NCBI RefSeq assembly: GCF_003634555.1
Contig: NZ_RBKS01000001.1
Coordinates: 2,232,001-2,296,000, forward strand
DNA length: 64,000 nucleotides
Direction: 5' to 3'
Origin: Frondihabitans australicus
GTDB lineage: Bacteria > Actinomycetota > Actinomycetes > Actinomycetales > Microbacteriaceae
Part shown: one piece after another, positions 35,786 to 44,433 of the stretch
Layout: the number at the start of each line of letters is the position of its first letter
Numbering within the stretch: position 1 is the first letter of the stretch
Notes under the pieces: generated by a model
What the model was told of the DNA's origin: nothing
What the model saw: only the letters and a program-made list of their open reading frames with translations
Database searches by the model: none
Position numbers and translations under genes: made by a program

Positions 35786-37246
35786 GTGGCCGAACACGGA
35801 ACAGAAGCGAAGGCGAACATCGGCGTGGTCGGCCTGGCCGTGATGGGGTCGAACCTGGCCCGCAACCTCGCCAGCCGCGAGGGCAACACGGTCGCGGTCT
35901 ACAACCGCTCCCCCGAGCGCACCGACCTTCTCATGAAGGAGCACGGCGACGTCGGCTTCATCGCGTCGAAGACGATCGAGGACTTCGCGGCGTCACTGTC
36001 GAAGCCGCGCACCGCGATCATCATGGTGCAGGCCGGGAAGGGCACCGACGCCGTCATCGAGCAGCTCTCGGGCCTGTTCGAGGAGGGCGACATCATCGTC
36101 GACGGCGGCAACGCGAACTTCCACGACACCATCCGCCGCGAGCACGACCTCCGCGAGAAGGGCCTCAACTTCGTCGGCACCGGCATCTCGGGCGGCGAGG
36201 AGGGCGCACTCAAGGGGCCGTCGATCATGCCGGGCGGGTCGGCTCAGGCGTGGGAGACCCTCGGCCCGATCCTGAAGTCCATCGCCGCGGTCGCCGAGGG
36301 CGAGCCGTGCGTGACCCACGTCGGCACCGACGGCGCCGGGCACTTCGTGAAGATGATCCACAACGGCATCGAGTACGCCGACATGCAGCTCATCGCCGAG
36401 TCGTACGACCTGCTGCGCCGCATCGGCGGCCACGAGCCGGCCGCGATCGCGGGCGTGTTCGAGGAGTGGAACAAGGGCGCCCTCGAGTCGTACCTCATCG
36501 AGATCACCGCCGAGGTGCTCCGTCAGGTCGACGCGAAGACTGGCAAGCCTCTCGTCGACGTCATCGTCGACGAGGCCGGCTCGAAGGGCACCGGCGTGTG
36601 GACCGTGCAGAACTCGGTCGGGCTCGGCGTGCCCGTCGGCGGCATCGCCGAGGCCGTCTTCGCGCGGGCCGTGTCGTCGAAGCCCGACCAGCGCGCCGCG
36701 GTGCAGAAGGTCGTCACCTCCCGCCCCGAGATCCAGGAGTCGGGCGACGGCTTCGAGGACGACGTGCAGAAGGCCCTCTACGCCTCGAAGATCGTCGCCT
36801 ACGCGCAGGGCTTCGACGCCATCATCGCCGGCGCGAAAGAATACGGCTGGAACATCGACAAGGGCGCGATCGCGAAGATCTGGCGCGGCGGCTGCATCAT
36901 CCGCGCCCAATTCCTGAACCGCATCGTCGACGCCTACGAGAACGACGCGAGCATCGCGACGCTCCTCGAGGACGAGTACTTCGCGAAGGCGATCGCCGAC
37001 GGTGAGGAGGCATGGCGCAGGATCGTGGCGAAGGCCGCGCTCTCCGGAATCCCCGTGCCCGGGTTCTCGTCCGCCCTCGCGTACTACGACTCGCTCGCGT
37101 CGGAGCGCCTGCCCGCCTCGCTCATCCAGGGGCAGCGCGACTTCTTCGGCGCCCACACCTACAAGCGCATCGACTCCGACAAGACGTTCCACACGCTCTG
37201 GTCGGACGACCGCACCGAGGTCGAGCAGGACCCGTCGACCCACTAA
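35786..37246 (+). CDS. gnd: 6-phosphogluconate dehydrogenase (decarboxylating)
   Basis: Oxidative pentose-phosphate enzyme converting 6-phosphogluconate to ribulose 5-phosphate with NADP reduction. The protein is 486 residues, the long homodimeric type. The coenzyme motif GLAVMGSNLARN, the substrate signature GTGISGGEEGALKGPSIMPGG, the catalytic lysine in GHFVKMIHNGIEY and the C-terminal IQGQRDFFGAHTY (Arg/His) are all visible. GTG is the start, with AAGGAGG 4 nt upstream. A palindromic terminator of the repeat family follows the stop. Confidence 0.97.
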   Translation: MAEHGTEAKANIGVVGLAVMGSNLARNLASREGNTVAVYNRSPERTDLLMKEHGDVGFIASKTIEDFAASLSKPRTAIIMVQAGKGTDAVIEQLSGLFEEGDIIVDGGNANFHDTIRREHDLREKGLNFVGTGISGGEEGALKGPSIMPGGSAQAWETLGPILKSIAAVAEGEPCVTHVGTDGAGHFVKMIHNGIEYADMQLIAESYDLLRRIGGHEPAAIAGVFEEWNKGALESYLIEITAEVLRQVDAKTGKPLVDVIVDEAGSKGTGVWTVQNSVGLGVPVGGIAEAVFARAVSSKPDQRAAVQKVVTSRPEIQESGDGFEDDVQKALYASKIVAYAQGFDAIIAGAKEYGWNIDKGAIAKIWRGGCIIRAQFLNRIVDAYENDASIATLLEDEYFAKAIADGEEAWRRIVAKAALSGIPVPGFSSALAYYDSLASERLPASLIQGQRDFFGAHTYKRIDSDKTFHTLWSDDRTEVEQDPSTH

Positions 37247-37255
37247 CCCCACACC

Positions 37256-37315
37256 TGCGACAAAACGCGACACCTGCGACGTTTCCGAGCGTCGCAGGTG
37301 TCGCGTTTTGTCGCA
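37256..37315. repeat. palindromic hairpin family, copy 2 (gnd / deaminase)
   Basis: A perfect 26-bp inverted repeat (arm TGCGACAAAACGCGACACC..) with an 8-nt loop TTTCCGAG lies in the 80-bp gap between two convergent genes. Inner GC stem plus A4/T4 flanks make it a bidirectional terminator. It shares the core GCGACACCTGCGACG with copies 1 and 3. Confidence 0.88.
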
Positions 37316-37326
37316 GAAGGAAGGGG

Positions 37327-38742
37327 TCAGACGCGGGCGAGGAGCTCGGCCGAGGCACGACCGGCCTCGCGGGCGAGCTCCTGCTCGTCGGCGAGCGTCA
37401 GCGACCCCTCGTCGACGACGCGCTCGCCGCCCACCCAGAGCCCGGCGAGGGGCGGCATCGCCGCGAGTCCGAGGGTCGCGACAGGGTCGGCGATTCCGGC
37501 GAACTCCACGCCGTCGATGCGCCAGAGCGCGAGGTCGGCGAGCTTCCCGACCTCCAGGGAGCCGAGGTCGGTCTGACGCCCGAGCACTCGCGCGCCGCCG
37601 ATCGTCGCGATCCTGAGCCCATCGCGCACCGAGAAGCCGTCGGCGCCGGCCCGCAGGCGGTTCATGAGCACGGCCTGGCGGATCTCGGTGCCGAGCTGGC
37701 CCGACTCGTTCGAGGCCGACCCGTCGACTCCGAGGCCGACGGGCGCCCCGGCGGCGAGCAGCTGCGGGATGGGCGCGATGCCGGCGGCGAGCCGCGCGTT
37801 CGACGACGGGCAGTGGGCCGTGCCCGTGCCCGTCGCGCCGAAGCGGGCGATCGCGTGCTCGTCGAGGTGCACGCTGTGAGCCATCCAGACGTCGTCGCCG
37901 AGCCAGCCGAGGTCTTCGAGGTACTGCGTCGGGGTCTTGCCGAAGCGCTCCTGGCAGAAGGCGTCCTCTTCGATCGTCTCGGAGCCGTGGGTGTGCAGGC
38001 GCACCCCGAGCTGCCGGCCGAGCACGGCGGCCTCGCGAAGCAGGTCGCCGGTGACCGAGAATGGCGAGCAGGGCGCGATGGCGATCTGCACCTTCGCGTC
38101 GGGCGACGGGTCGTGGTACTTCGCGACGGCCTCCGCCGAGGCCTCGAGGGCGGCCGAGGTGGTCTCGACGGCGAAGTCCGGCGGCAGCCCGCCCTGCGAC
38201 CGCCCGAGGTCCATCGACCCGCGTGTGCCGTGCAAGCGGACGCCGACGGTGCCGGCCGAGCGGACGATGCCGCCGAGGATGTCGCCCGATCCCTGGGGGA
38301 ACACGTAGTGGTGGTCGGCGACGGTGGTGCAGCCGGAGCGGGCGAGCACTGCCATGGAGGCCGCGGCTCCTGCCGCCACGAGATCTTCGTCGATGCGCGC
38401 CCAGGTCGGGTACAGCGCGACGAGCCAGTCGAACAGGATGGAGTCCTGCGCGATCCCCCGCGTGAGCCACTGGTACAGGTGGTGGTGCGTGTTGATGAGG
38501 CCCGGCGTCAGCAGGTGGCCTCGGGCGTCGACCCGCTCGGTGACGACGGGCGCGTCGCGTCGTTCAGAAGACACAGCGGTCGCAGGATCAGCGAGACCCT
38601 CGACGGCCCAGGTCGGCGCCGCTCCTGCGCCCACCGCCACGATGCGCGAGTCGTCGACGACCAGGTGCCCGGTGGCGAACTCCCGCCCCTCGGGGTCGAC
38701 CGTGGCGACGTACGCGCCTTCGACGACGGTGCGGGTGCTCAC
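37327..38742 (-). CDS. 8-oxoguanine deaminase-like amidohydrolase
   Basis: Zinc-dependent amidohydrolase of the atrazine chlorohydrolase/8-oxoguanine deaminase subgroup, 471 residues. Metal ligands are seen in LINTHHHLYQWLTRG, the His of RLHTHGSETIEED, the region MAHSVHLDEHAI, and the Asp of GLGVDGSASNESGQLG. The N- and C-terminal parts form the small composite beta domain (final VVDEGSLT). The segments HHHLYQWLTR and SASNESG are typical of 8-oxoguanine deaminase. It is the terminal gene of an ABC importer operon; its GTG overlaps the preceding stop. Confidence 0.85.
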   Translation of the reverse strand: MSTRTVVEGAYVATVDPEGREFATGHLVVDDSRIVAVGAGAAPTWAVEGLADPATAVSSERRDAPVVTERVDARGHLLTPGLINTHHHLYQWLTRGIAQDSILFDWLVALYPTWARIDEDLVAAGAAASMAVLARSGCTTVADHHYVFPQGSGDILGGIVRSAGTVGVRLHGTRGSMDLGRSQGGLPPDFAVETTSAALEASAEAVAKYHDPSPDAKVQIAIAPCSPFSVTGDLLREAAVLGRQLGVRLHTHGSETIEEDAFCQERFGKTPTQYLEDLGWLGDDVWMAHSVHLDEHAIARFGATGTGTAHCPSSNARLAAGIAPIPQLLAAGAPVGLGVDGSASNESGQLGTEIRQAVLMNRLRAGADGFSVRDGLRIATIGGARVLGRQTDLGSLEVGKLADLALWRIDGVEFAGIADPVATLGLAAMPPLAGLWVGGERVVDEGSLTLADEQELAREAGRASAELLARV

Positions 38743-39758
38743 GCGAGCCAGGCGTCGATGCCAGCGAGGGCGCGGGCCTTCAGCTCGGCGGACGCGCCCG
38801 AGCACTCGATCGACGAGCGGGCGCACGCGGCGAGCTCGTCGTCGGAGAGGCCGAGCACCGTGCGGCTGGTCTCGTACTCGTCGAGGATCGACGGGCCGAA
38901 GAGCACGGGGTCGTCGGCGTTGATGGAGCAGCGGACACCCGCGGCGAGGAACACTTTCAGCGGGTGCTCGTGGATCGTCTGGACGACGCCGAGGAGGTCG
39001 TTGGAGGTCGGGCAGACGTCGAGGCAGATGCCCTTCGCCGCGAGCTCCTGCATGAGCGAGGGGTCTTCGGCGCTGGTGACGCCGTGGAGGACACGGTCGG
39101 CCTGCAGGATCTCGACGGCGGCGCGGACCTCGGACGGCCCGGCCAGCTCGCCCGCGTGCGGCGTGGAGAGGAGGCCTGCCTCCTTGCCGATGCGGAAGGC
39201 CTCGACGAAGTCGGCGGCCGGGTAGCCGCGCTCGTCGTTGGCGAGTCCGAGCGACACGACGCCGCGACCGGCGTAGGCGGCGGCGATCGTCGCGTAGGCG
39301 ACGGCGGTCTCGATGCTCTCGGTGCGGTCGAGCGTGATCATGAGCCCGACCTCGACGCCGTGCTTCGCGCCGATCTCGGCCGCCTTCGCGATGAGAACGT
39401 CGAGGGCCTTCTCGGTCGACCCGAACGTCTCGGCGTAGAAGTGCGGGCTCGCGCCGAACTCGGCGTAGACGACTCCCTCGCGGGCGCAGTCCTCGATGGT
39501 CTCCTCGAAGAGGCGGTAGAGGTTCTCCTCGACGCTCAGCACCTGCAGCATCGAACGGTAGGTCGCGCTGAAGAACGAGAAGTCGTCGAACTCGGTCGGG
39601 ATGTCGATCTCGATGCCGGCGGCCGCTCCCATCTCCTCGAGGGTGGCCTTGCGGATCGCGGCCTCCCAGTGGATGTGGAGGTGGCCCTTGGGCAGGGCGG
39701 CGAGATCGCGAACCGGAGCGGCCTCGGTGGCCTCGGTCGCGAGGGTGGTGTCGGTCAC
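38739..39758 (-). CDS. adenosine deaminase family protein
   Basis: A metal-dependent deaminase of the adenosine/AMP/adenine deaminase family, 339 residues. The metal ligands His28 and His30 are in HLHIHWEAA, further ligands are in TPHAGE (with the catalytic Glu) and VLHGV, and the Asp pair is in INADDP. The loop after HxH reads WEA instead of the usual L-D/E-G, so the substrate pocket is altered and the substrate may not be adenosine itself. The GTG start overlaps the permease stop, and the stop overlaps the next deaminase GTG, so the enzymes and importer are tightly coupled. Confidence 0.85.
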   Translation of the reverse strand: MTDTTLATEATEAAPVRDLAALPKGHLHIHWEAAIRKATLEEMGAAAGIEIDIPTEFDDFSFFSATYRSMLQVLSVEENLYRLFEETIEDCAREGVVYAEFGASPHFYAETFGSTEKALDVLIAKAAEIGAKHGVEVGLMITLDRTESIETAVAYATIAAAYAGRGVVSLGLANDERGYPAADFVEAFRIGKEAGLLSTPHAGELAGPSEVRAAVEILQADRVLHGVTSAEDPSLMQELAAKGICLDVCPTSNDLLGVVQTIHEHPLKVFLAAGVRCSINADDPVLFGPSILDEYETSRTVLGLSDDELAACARSSIECSGASAELKARALAGIDAWLA

Positions 39759-40663
39759 TTGGTGACGGCCTTTCCGGCGTTGGGACCCCACTTCGCGAGG
39801 ACTGCCGCCTCGATGAAGGTGGTGATCGTGTAGAAGACGATGGCGACGACCGTGATCAGCACCACGATGGCCCAGATCTGTCCGTAGTTCGAGTTGGTCT
39901 TGGCCTGCGAGATCACGCCGCCGAGGCCCTGGAACGTGAACAGCCACTCGTAGAGCATCGCTCCCGTGAGGGCGCCGGGCACGGCGATGCGCATCGAGGC
40001 GAAGAAGTGCGGCAGCGCGTTCGGGAAGGCCACCTTGGTCATGATCGTCCAGCGATTGCCGCCGTAGACCCTGATGAGGTCGACCGACTGGGCGCTCACC
40101 GAGCGGAAGCCGAGCGTGAGGTTCACGAGCAGCGGGAAGAAGACGACCACACCGCCGATAAAGCCCGCGGTCGCCGCGCCCTGGCCGAGCACGAGGTAGA
40201 TGACCGGCGCCATCGCGAGGAGCGGCACCGTGCGCAGCAGCATGGCGAGCGGCATAAACATGAACTCGAGCGGCCGGATCAGGGTGAACAGCACCGAGAC
40301 GATCACCGAGCCCACGACGCCGCCGACGAACCCGATGCCCGCGTGGTACAGCGTGACCAGGAGGAGGTTCCACAGCGTGTGCCGGATGTCGGCCGGCGAC
40401 ATCGTCATCAGCGGGTTCTTGACGAAGAGGTACTTCACCACGTCGAGCGGGGTCTTCGCGATGAACGCGTTGGCGTCGAGGAGCTTCAGCGCCACGTACC
40501 AGGCGACGGTGAGGACCACGGCCGAGATCAGGAGGGTGAAGAGGCTTCGGCCGATCCTGCCTGCCACATAGCGCCAGCCGGCGCCGGTCGGCATCTCGAT
40601 CGAGGCGTTCATGGCGGCGCGGGCGCGCAGACCCGCCCGGGGCGTAGGAGTCGACGTCGCCAT
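39755..40663 (-). CDS. ABC transporter permease (nitrate/sulfonate/pyrimidine-precursor type)
   Basis: A binding-protein-dependent transport permease of the TauC/SsuC/ThiX class, 302 residues. It has an N-terminal cytoplasmic segment and six predicted membrane helices. The EAA-like loop reads SVDLIRVYGGNRWTIMTKVAFPNALP. It is the second of two dissimilar permeases in the operon, consistent with a heterodimeric channel. Its ATG overlaps the stop of the first permease (TGATG). The transported compound is inferred to be a purine-like base or nucleoside from the two deaminases downstream. Confidence 0.9.
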   Translation of the reverse strand: MATSTPTPRAGLRARAAMNASIEMPTGAGWRYVAGRIGRSLFTLLISAVVLTVAWYVALKLLDANAFIAKTPLDVVKYLFVKNPLMTMSPADIRHTLWNLLLVTLYHAGIGFVGGVVGSVIVSVLFTLIRPLEFMFMPLAMLLRTVPLLAMAPVIYLVLGQGAATAGFIGGVVVFFPLLVNLTLGFRSVSAQSVDLIRVYGGNRWTIMTKVAFPNALPHFFASMRIAVPGALTGAMLYEWLFTFQGLGGVISQAKTNSNYGQIWAIVVLITVVAIVFYTITTFIEAAVLAKWGPNAGKAVTK

Positions 40664-41574
40664 CAGAACCCCTCTCCGGCGCGGGCGTCGCCCGCAGACC
40701 AGGGCGTCAGGAGCCGGCCGATCCGGCCGATGAGGAAGTACGCGGCGCCCGCCACGCCCGCGCTGATGAGCGCGATCGCCCACAGCCGCACGGACGCCCC
40801 GGTCGCCTGCGCGGCGAGGAGGAGGATGCCGATGCCCGAGTCGACGCCGAGGACGAAGTACTCCCCCAGCACGGCCCCGAGGAACGCGGCGGGGGCTGCG
40901 AGTTTGAGCGCGGCGAGGATCGATGGGAGCGCTGCGATGAGACGCACCTTGAACAGCTGTGTCATCCTGCCGCCGCCGTAGGCCCTGATGACGTCGATCT
41001 GAGTCTCGGAGGCGGCGCGGAGGCCGAGGATCGTGCCCACGACGGTGGTGAAGATGACGCTCAGGGCCGCCAGGAAGATCGAGGTGTTGCGGCTGCCGGC
41101 CGGGGCGAGCAGCGTGACGATCGGCGCGATGGCGGTGAGCGGGATGCAGGAGCAGACGACCGCGAGCTGGGTCGAGAGACCTTCGAACCAGGGCTGCACG
41201 AGCACGAGGAACGCGAGGAACAGCGCGATCAGATTGCCCCAGAGATAGCCCCAGAGCGCGGCGCCGCCGGTCTTGGCGATGGCGTTCCAGTAGACGCCGG
41301 TCTGGAAGAGGTCGTAGAAGAGCTGCTTGCCGACCAGGGCCGGCTGCGGGATCGACTGCGTCTTCGGGTAGAAGGTGACCGACACGATCTGCCAGGCGAC
41401 GAGGATCACGACGATGCCGATGATCGCGCCCACCCACGGCGGCATGCCGTGCAGGGCGCCGAGCAGCGTGCGGCGCTCGCGGCCCTTGCCGCCGGTCTCG
41501 AGGCCGAGGCCCACGCTGTCGCCGAGCTCGTGTTCGATCGACGCCTGCTCGGACTGCTGGCGGAGGTCAGTCAT
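40663..41574 (-). CDS. ABC transporter permease (nitrate/sulfonate/pyrimidine-precursor type)
   Basis: The first permease of the importer, 303 residues. An N-terminal cytoplasmic stretch of about 40 polar residues precedes six predicted helices. The EAA-like motif is [27 protein letters not shown]. The ATG (MTDLRQQ) overlaps the end of the ATPase gene by 8 nt. A five-codon longer version exists but lacks a better ribosome binding site. Confidence 0.9.
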   Translation of the reverse strand: MTDLRQQSEQASIEHELGDSVGLGLETGGKGRERRTLLGALHGMPPWVGAIIGIVVILVAWQIVSVTFYPKTQSIPQPALVGKQLFYDLFQTGVYWNAIAKTGGAALWGYLWGNLIALFLAFLVLVQPWFEGLSTQLAVVCSCIPLTAIAPIVTLLAPAGSRNTSIFLAALSVIFTTVVGTILGLRAASETQIDVIRAYGGGRMTQLFKVRLIAALPSILAALKLAAPAAFLGAVLGEYFVLGVDSGIGILLLAAQATGASVRLWAIALISAGVAGAAYFLIGRIGRLLTPWSAGDARAGEGF

Positions 41575-42409
41575 CGCCGGCCGCCGCACCGTGGGCGCCG
41601 AACAGGATCTCGGAGATCCGGTCGACGTAGGCGTGGAACTCGGGCGTGCGCTGCAGCTCGGGCAGGCGCGGCCGCGGCAGGTCGATCTCGACGACCTCGG
41701 CGATGCGGCCGGGGCGTGCGCTCATCACCGCGACGACGTCCGAGAGGAAGACGGCCTCGGCGATCCCGTGCGTGACCATGAGCGTCGTCGCGGGCTTCTC
41801 ACCCCAGATGCGCAGGAGCTCGACGTTCATGCGCTGGCGGGTCATGTCGTCCAGGGCGCCGAACGGCTCGTCCAGCAGCATGATCGTCGGCTGGACGGCG
41901 AGGCAGCGCGCGATCGACACGCGCTGGCGCATGCCGCCGGAGAGCTGTGCGGGCTTCGCGTTCTCGAAGCCCTTGAGGCCGACGAGGTCGATGAGGTCGT
42001 CGACCAGCCCGGGCGGCGGGGTGATGCCCGACACCTCGAGCGGGAGCTGGATGTTCTTCTTGACCGTGCGCCAGGGCAGCAGGGCGCTGTCCTGGAACGC
42101 GATGCCGGTCTCGTGGCTCTTCTGCACCTCGGCGGCGGACTTGCCGTTGACGACGACGGTGCCGGTGGAGGGGGTCTCGAGGCCCGCCAGGATGCGGAGG
42201 ATCGTGGATTTTCCGCATCCTGACGGCCCGAGGAGACTCAGGAACGAGTCCTTCTTGGTGCCCAGGTTGACCTCTGACAGGGCCTGGACCGACTTGCGCC
42301 CCAGATCGAAGCGCTTCGTCAGGCCTTGGATGTTGATGCCGGTCGCGAGACCCGGCTGGGAGGCCGGGTCGCTCGTGGCGATCGAGAGGGCAGTGCTGGA
42401 CGTGGTCAT
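41567..42409 (-). CDS. ABC transporter ATP-binding protein (TauB/SsuB/NrtD type)
   Basis: The ATPase of the importer, 280 residues. Walker A is GPSGCGKST, the Q loop lies in [13 protein letters not shown], the signature is LSGGMRQR, Walker B is IMLLDEPF, the D loop is GALDD, and the switch His is in VTHGIAEAV. The C-terminal [14 protein letters not shown] segment is typical of the nitrate/taurine subfamily. It is coded between the binding protein (8 nt upstream) and the permease. Confidence 0.93.
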   Translation of the reverse strand: MTTSSTALSIATSDPASQPGLATGINIQGLTKRFDLGRKSVQALSEVNLGTKKDSFLSLLGPSGCGKSTILRILAGLETPSTGTVVVNGKSAAEVQKSHETGIAFQDSALLPWRTVKKNIQLPLEVSGITPPPGLVDDLIDLVGLKGFENAKPAQLSGGMRQRVSIARCLAVQPTIMLLDEPFGALDDMTRQRMNVELLRIWGEKPATTLMVTHGIAEAVFLSDVVAVMSARPGRIAEVVEIDLPRPRLPELQRTPEFHAYVDRISEILFGAHGAAAGDD

Positions 42410-42417
42410 GGTGCTCT

Positions 42418-43548
42418 TTACGCGCTCGGGATGGTGAAGGTGGTGATGAGGTCGGGGTTCTCCTTGTAGACCTCTTTGATCAGGCTCATGTCGAACAGCT
42501 TGTCGGCCGTGATCTTCGTGCCCATCAGGCCGAGCGACTTGATGTTCTCGGCGATCAGCTCGTCGGTCATCGTCATGAGGCCGTTCTTGTTCACGTCGTC
42601 GGTGAGCATGAGCGCGTTCTGGGCGTTCATCTCCTCGACCTGCTCGGCCTGGGCGAGGTTCTGGTCCTTGCCGTACTTGGTGACCGCGTACTTGGCCGCC
42701 TGCTCGGGGTCCTTGACCGCGTCGGTCCAGCCCTTGATCTCGGCGACGAGGAACGCCTTGAGCAGGTCCCGCTTGTTGTCGATGGTGTCCTGCGTCACGG
42801 TGTAGGTCTCGGCGACGAACGGGAGGCCGTTGTCAGCCAGGGTGAGGACGACCGGCGTGAAGCCGTCGGCCTTGGCCTCGAGGGGCTCGTTGGTCGTGTA
42901 CGACATGTGCGCGTCGTACTTGCCGGCCTCGAGGGGCGCAATCGAGTACTGCGTGGTCACGAGCTTCACGTCGTTGGTGAGGTTGTTCGCCGCGAGGAAG
43001 CCCTTGACGATGGTCTCGTTGCCGCCGGACTGCACGCCGATGGTCTTGCCCTTGAGGTCGGCGAGCGTCTTGATCGGCGTCTTCTCCTGCAGCGACAGGA
43101 GGCAGAAGGGGTTCTTCTGGTAGGTCGACGCGATGATCTTCAGTGCGGCGCCCTGGAGCACCGACGGCGCGGTGATGGACGGCGACGAGAGGCCGACGAG
43201 GGCCTGACCCGCGAGGAGCGCCTCCTCGGCGCCGGTCTGGCCGCCACCGGCGAGCAGCGTGACGCCCTTGAAGCCGGCCTTCGTGTAGTAGCCCTTCTCG
43301 GTCGCGAAGTACTCGCCCGCGAACTCGATGTTCTTGATCCACGACAGCTGGAGGGCGATCGTGCCGTACGCGCCGGCCTTGACGGCCGCACCGGCCGAGG
43401 CCGACGTCGACGAACCCGACGTGCCCGACGAGCACGCGGCGAGGAGCGCACTGGCTCCGGCGGCGATGCCGACGGCGCCGCCGAGGCGCAGGAACGCCCG
43501 TCGGTCCATCGCGGATGCCTTGGCGGGCGGGGCGGAGAAAGCACTCAT
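42418..43548 (-). CDS. NMT1/THI5-like substrate-binding lipoprotein
   Basis: A solute-binding lipoprotein of 376 residues. The N-terminus has a twin-arginine-like [10 protein letters not shown] segment and a lipobox LAAC at about residue 39. The mature domain follows the NMT1/THI5 pattern ([50 protein letters not shown]). Members bind thiamine-pyrimidine precursors, nucleobase-like compounds or sulfonates. With two deaminases in the operon, a purine-related ligand is the best guess. ATG is chosen with GGAG upstream over a GTG two codons earlier. Confidence 0.9.
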   Translation of the reverse strand: MSAFSAPPAKASAMDRRAFLRLGGAVGIAAGASALLAACSSGTSGSSTSASAGAAVKAGAYGTIALQLSWIKNIEFAGEYFATEKGYYTKAGFKGVTLLAGGGQTGAEEALLAGQALVGLSSPSITAPSVLQGAALKIIASTYQKNPFCLLSLQEKTPIKTLADLKGKTIGVQSGGNETIVKGFLAANNLTNDVKLVTTQYSIAPLEAGKYDAHMSYTTNEPLEAKADGFTPVVLTLADNGLPFVAETYTVTQDTIDNKRDLLKAFLVAEIKGWTDAVKDPEQAAKYAVTKYGKDQNLAQAEQVEEMNAQNALMLTDDVNKNGLMTMTDELIAENIKSLGLMGTKITADKLFDMSLIKEVYKENPDLITTFTIPSA

Positions 43549-43626
43549 GGACACTCCAGTTTTTCGTCGGCGACAAGAGGTCGCACGATTCGGGTTGCTG
43601 TGGGTTCGCCCCGGAGACGCGATCGC

Positions 43627-43647
43627 GTTCGGTGACTGTCAGCGAAC
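43627..43647. promoter_or_regulatory. imperfect palindrome, candidate TetR operator 1
   Basis: GTTCGGTGACTGTCAGCGAAC is an interrupted palindrome (arms GTTCG/CGAAC and TGAC/GTCA) in the divergent region between the ABC operon and the TetR gene. On the minus strand a -10-like TAGGTT overlaps its upstream edge, so binding would block the operon promoter. It shares CTGTCAGC with operator 2. Confidence 0.5.
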
Positions 43648-43681
43648 CTATTCGGGCATTGTTTCGACGGCATTACGTCAC

Positions 43682-43698
43682 TGTTGCTGTCAGCAACA
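43682..43698. promoter_or_regulatory. perfect palindrome, candidate TetR operator 2
   Basis: TGTTGCTG-T-CAGCAACA is a perfect 17-bp palindrome in the same divergent region, nearer to the TetR gene. Size and symmetry suit a TetR-family dimer. The shared CTGTCAGC core supports two sites for one regulator. Confidence 0.6.
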
Positions 43699-43747
43699 TT
43701 CTTGAGACGGGCCTGTTCACCCCCGCGAGGCGGCTAGCCTCGCCTGC

Positions 43748-44347
43748 ATGGAATCCGCGACGACAGCCCCCACGGACCGCCGCGAGCAGCTCCTCGAGAG
43801 CATCGTCGACCACGTGCTCGACCACGGCATCGCGCGACTGACCCTGCGCGGCCTCGCCTCCGCCGTCGGCTCGAACAACCGCATGCTGCTCTACTACTTC
43901 GGCAGCCTCGAAGACCTCGTCATCACGGCCCTCCACCGCGCCGAGGTGCGCTTCCCGACCATGACGACGATCCTCGTCGACGTCGAGGCGCCGGGGGCGT
44001 CGATTCTCGAGCGCCTCAACGGGGCGTGGGCGACGATCGCCGATCCTGCGAACCGGCCGTTCCATCGCCTGTTCTTCGAGGTCTTCGGGCTCGCCGGCTA
44101 CGGGCAGGAGCGCTTCCGCGAGCTGCTCGGGGTGATCGGCACCGAGTGGGCCGACAGCGTCGCCCGGGCCTACGTGGCCGAAGGCGTGGCGCAGGAGCAG
44201 GCGGAAGCCCTCGCGCACGAGACGGTCGCGCTCTGGAGGGGCCTGCAGGCCACCCTGCTGAGCACGGGCGACGACGCGCTCGTGTCGCGCGCGGCGCTCC
44301 CGGCGTTGGCCGCCCTGGCTGCTCGCGTCGGCGCTGCTCGGGTCTGA
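43748..44347 (+). CDS. TetR family transcriptional regulator
   Basis: A 199-residue TetR-type regulator. The N-terminal helix-turn-helix (about 12-58) reads DRREQLLESIVDHVLDHG.. and VGSNNRMLLYYFGSLEDLV; the C-terminal ligand-binding region is helical and divergent. A -10-like TAGCCT ends 7 nt before the ATG, suggesting a leaderless mRNA. It is divergent from the deaminase/ABC operon, with two palindromes between, so it probably controls that operon and itself. Confidence 0.9.
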   Translation: MESATTAPTDRREQLLESIVDHVLDHGIARLTLRGLASAVGSNNRMLLYYFGSLEDLVITALHRAEVRFPTMTTILVDVEAPGASILERLNGAWATIADPANRPFHRLFFEVFGLAGYGQERFRELLGVIGTEWADSVARAYVAEGVAQEQAEALAHETVALWRGLQATLLSTGDDALVSRAALPALAALAARVGAARV

Positions 44348-44362
44348 GCTGCTCGGGTCTGA
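44333..44362 (+). repeat. 15-bp tandem duplication across the TetR stop codon
   Basis: The 15-mer GCTGCTCGGGTCTGA occurs twice back to back, followed by a partial third unit GCTGC. The first copy contains the TGA stop of the TetR gene, so the duplication adds a copy after the end of the reading frame without changing the protein. Confidence 0.8.
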
Positions 44363-44398
44363 GCTGCCGCGAGGATTGTTAAGTCTTCGTTTCGTGAC

Positions 44399-44427
44399 TG
44401 GACTCGGCGTGAACCACTTGGTTCAGT
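44399..44427 (+). promoter_or_regulatory. promoter and overlapping palindromic operator of the monooxygenase gene
   Basis: A -35 box TGGACT and a -10 box TTCAGT are separated by 17 bp, and the -10 ends 6 nt before the ATG. A perfect palindrome TGAACCA-CT-TGGTTCA (44410-44425) fills the spacer and overlaps the -10 box. This is the expected position of a repressor site on a leaderless promoter. Confidence 0.55.
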
Positions 44428-44433
44428 AGTCGC

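Noticed and set aside
44333-44367. Tandem 15-mer as a minisatellite or attachment site
   Set aside because: Only two full copies and part of a third, with no integrase, tRNA or flanking mobile genes; more likely a recent slippage duplication.
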